Shown one piece after another: positions 62,213 to 64,000 of a DNA stretch of 64,000 nucleotides. Every line of letters starts with the position of its first letter. Positions within the stretch are counted from its first letter, which is position 1. A model generated the notes under the pieces. That model saw only the letters and a program-made list of their open reading frames with translations, searched no databases and was not told the DNA's origin. Source of the DNA: an uncultured Pseudomonadales bacterium (GTDB lineage: Bacteria > Pseudomonadota > Gammaproteobacteria > Pseudomonadales > Pseudohongiellaceae); NCBI GenBank assembly GCA_943842505.1, contig CALTDI010000003.1, forward strand, positions 30,001-94,000, read 5' to 3'. The position numbers and the translations under genes are program-made.

Positions 62213-62941
62213 ATGGATGCGGTAAATCTCACAGACGGTGATATCACCCATAGAAAGGAAGTCGTCCAGGTATTAAAGATGGCGATCTCTCAGAAATGGA
62301 CGTTCTCCTGCGTGACCACTGTTAAAAAGCGTATTACTAGCCAGACGCTAGAACTATTGGCTATCAACGCGAATGAAGGAACATTCTCAGTTAGCTATGA
62401 ACCACTCATTGCACAATTAGACTCTAGCGTTCCGCTAATGTTTCGAGCGCAAAGTGGTGGCGTGTCGATTATATTTCAGAGCCTAGTAAACGAAATGCCT
62501 AGCCATGACCCGTTAGCGAAGAGTTCATCTCTGCACCATTTCGGCCTTCCCTATAAGATCGCTTGCACCCAGCTGCGAAAGACGCTCCGTGTTAATTTGG
62601 AGGCCGTGACGGAGGTGCCTGTAGTGCTGTATCTGGTGAATGGTGCGCTGCTAGAGGGAACGGTAGTCGATATTTCGACCTCCGGTGCTAAATTTAAAGT
62701 TAACAAAAACCTGGGGCAAGAGCTTAGCGATCCTGAGGTTTTAGATGCCTGTAAGATAAGCCTGTCGAATGAGCAAGCTCTGCAAACTGGAGCACAGCTC
62801 ATTGGTATGACGAACGATGCTGAAAGCAATATCTCTTACCTGCGCTGCCAGTTTGTGCATATGCGTACTCAAGACGAGGAGAAGTTGGATGGCTATATTA
62901 ATGATATGTTGCAAGAGATAGAGTCAACGTTTAGCGAATAG
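62213..62941 (+). CDS. YcgR-like PilZ-domain protein
   Basis: A 242-aa cytoplasmic protein. Residues 1-115 look like the YcgR-type N-terminal barrel (YEPLIAQLDSSVPLMFRAQS). The PilZ domain begins with QLRKTLRVN, which supplies the RxxxR c-di-GMP motif, followed by VVDISTSGAKFKV with the D-x-S-x-x-G motif. YcgR proteins slow flagellar motors or control exopolysaccharide when c-di-GMP is high. AAGGAATAA precedes the ATG, and a bidirectional terminator follows. Confidence 0.82.
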   Translation: MDAVNLTDGDITHRKEVVQVLKMAISQKWTFSCVTTVKKRITSQTLELLAINANEGTFSVSYEPLIAQLDSSVPLMFRAQSGGVSIIFQSLVNEMPSHDPLAKSSSLHHFGLPYKIACTQLRKTLRVNLEAVTEVPVVLYLVNGALLEGTVVDISTSGAKFKVNKNLGQELSDPEVLDACKISLSNEQALQTGAQLIGMTNDAESNISYLRCQFVHMRTQDEEKLDGYINDMLQEIESTFSE

Positions 62942-62981
62942 ACTTTCTCGTATAGAGTTTCTCAGTTAGTTTCTGGAATCA

Positions 62982-63018
62982 TAAAAAAAGGCCCTACTGA
63001 TAAATAGGGCCTTTTTTA
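62982..63018. terminator. bidirectional Rho-independent terminator
   Basis: AAAAAAAGGCCCTA(CT) pairs with (AT)AGGGCCTTTTTTT. A and T runs at both ends serve the convergent PilZ (plus) and 2OG oxygenase (minus) genes. Confidence 0.92.
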
Positions 63019-63071
63019 TGAGCGTCGATGAAGTAATTGAGACGCAGAGATTATCGACTCCGAAGAATAGA

Positions 63072-63677
63072 TTAGAGGTTAGGAGGAAAATGCATCCAGC
63101 CTGTAATGACGTATTTAACACCGGAGTTCACAACATTCCCTCTATGGGCATGTGTCCACTCTGCTGGCCAGATTAGGGTCTTTCCTTTCTGCGGTTGAAT
63201 TTCCAGATTTTGATGTTCGAATTGTGTGGAGCCTCCATCGCTTACGTCGTTTAGATAAGTCATCCAGGCCAATATTCTATGTGAGGTATCTATCGTTGTC
63301 CGTTCCGAGTGAACCTTTGAAAAGTGCCCTCCTGGATCATAACGCTGGAGATTGAATGAGCCGATGTCGACGGTAGGGATAATGTCTTTCAGGAATGGCC
63401 ACTGTTCTAAGTAGTCTTTATGACAGGCGAACAGTGCTTCTATGTAGTCTCGAACCGGCTGATGGTCTGGTAATTGCAAATCTTTGGGCCGAATAGCAAG
63501 GTCGGTAGAGTTTTTGGATTGGGTGTTTAATCCGGATGCGGTCTGTCCCTTGGTGTGATTTCCCTGCTGCGTCTCGAAAAAAGTAATTAGCTCATCGCAA
63601 AGAGCCAGATGTTCTAAGGTCCAGCTTCCGATGAAGTGGGGGTCTGCGCCTGGCTTGTCTATTTCGATTCGCTTCAT
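63072..63677 (-). CDS. 2OG-Fe(II) oxygenase with an HxE iron motif
   Basis: A 201-aa protein of the prolyl-hydroxylase-like group. YDPGGHFSKVHSER carries the first ligands as His123-x-Glu125 instead of the usual HxD. THAHRG supplies His178, and KYVITGWMHF the 2-oxoglutarate-binding basic residue (Lys188) in place of Arg. The family hydroxylates proteins or small molecules; the target is unknown. The ATG overlaps the stop of an upstream TPR gene by 4 nt (ATGA), so the two are coupled. Confidence 0.85.
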   Translation of the reverse strand: MKRIEIDKPGADPHFIGSWTLEHLALCDELITFFETQQGNHTKGQTASGLNTQSKNSTDLAIRPKDLQLPDHQPVRDYIEALFACHKDYLEQWPFLKDIIPTVDIGSFNLQRYDPGGHFSKVHSERTTIDTSHRILAWMTYLNDVSDGGSTQFEHQNLEIQPQKGKTLIWPAEWTHAHRGNVVNSGVKYVITGWMHFPPNL

Positions 63678-64000
63678 TCTGCGTTTCCGTGATTAATTGT
63701 TAGGCCCTTTTCCGTATCGAAGTGAATGACTCCAAAGCCTTTATCTTCCATTTCAAGACCTTCTTTAGTCTTGCCCATGGCAAGCAGTACGGAACCAAGA
63801 GAGCCCGCAGCTTCTGCCATTTCAGGCTCGATCGCCAAGGCGGCGCGGTAGCTAGTGGCAGCCTCTTCGAGCCTGCGCAGTCCCCATAGCGCGCTTCCCA
63901 GATTGCTGTGCCCGTTCGCATAATTCGGATTAATTGACACTGCCTTCCCGTAGCACGCGGCGGCTTCTGCAAGCTGCCCTAGTGTTTGATAGGCCGTGCC
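63674..64000 (-). CDS. TPR-repeat protein, C-terminal part (runs off the window)
   Basis: The frame is open to the right edge. At least two TPR units are visible: GTAYQTLGQLAEAAACYGKA VSINP and GHSNLGSALWGLRRLEEAATSYRAALAIEP (34-aa spacing). The protein ends in a short acidic tail, and its stop overlaps the oxygenase start. The pair mirrors the fused TPR-oxygenase at 10931. The N-terminus is outside the window. Confidence 0.85.
   Translation of the reverse strand, partial: GTAYQTLGQLAEAAACYGKAVSINPNYANGHSNLGSALWGLRRLEEAATSYRAALAIEPEMAEAAGSLGSVLLAMGKTKEGLEMEDKGFGVIHFDTEKGLTINHGNAE

Overview
The window looks like chromosomal DNA of a gammaproteobacterium, probably a free-living and likely marine or other aquatic aerobe. 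This rests on gene content: MlaA, Blc, Hsp33, AmiD, NAD-malic enzyme, a cbb3-like oxidase, several quinoproteins, TonB systems and a REP/RAYT system. I cannot place it more finely by eye. Coding density is high from about 20 kb onward and clearly lower in the first 20 kb.

Region 1-20 kb: it opens with the 3' half of a 23S rRNA gene and a complete 5S gene. Two REP-type hairpins sit in the 23S-5S spacer. A mosaic follows: an amidohydrolase, an AmiD amidase, a glycosyltransferase-like membrane gene interrupted by one TGA codon, a REP-associated tyrosine transposase (RAYT) in its own inverted repeats, a zinc-ribbon/pilin gene pair, a TPR-oxygenase fusion, a RidA-like lipoprotein, two exported DsrE-type proteins, a sulfotransferase, a Cys-less redoxin and hslO. 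Palindromic REP copies, one a perfect 74-bp palindrome, and remnants of dead genes (RAYT, transporter, TonB receptor) fill the gaps.

Region 19-30 kb: three tiny overlapping membrane-protein genes (one only 49 aa), a CDF transporter, a phosphate-selective-type porin behind two tandem Pho boxes, a TsaC/Sua5 protein, and an operon that is the main candidate for something new. In that operon a cbb3-like oxidase fuses the CcoN core, a CcoO-like heme c domain and two more heme c domains. It is translationally coupled to a one-TM protein and a TsdA-like (thiosulfate dehydrogenase family) diheme cytochrome, with an FNR-type palindrome upstream.

Region 30-49 kb: envelope genes (MlaA, lipocalin, DUF6134), an ADP-ribosylglycohydrolase-like gene with an odd Gly-triplet insert, malic enzyme, a diheme cytochrome c plus PQQ dehydrogenase pair, an exported FAH-fold protein, an NhaC antiporter, an amine-oxidase-type flavoenzyme, a frameshifted DUF2855 gene, a Tat-exported multicopper oxidase and a 2OG oxygenase.

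Region 48-64 kb: a PQQ aldose dehydrogenase, a second large quinoprotein followed by two YceI proteins, a DUF305/LVIVD fusion, an exported protein, a TonB receptor and a lipoprotein with two TonB C-terminal domains, a renalase-like flavoprotein beside a dead fragment of pldA, a YcgR/PilZ protein, and a TPR/2OG-oxygenase pair running off the right edge. The overall theme is periplasmic redox chemistry (quinoproteins, cytochromes c, a multicopper oxidase) feeding a cytochrome-based respiratory chain.
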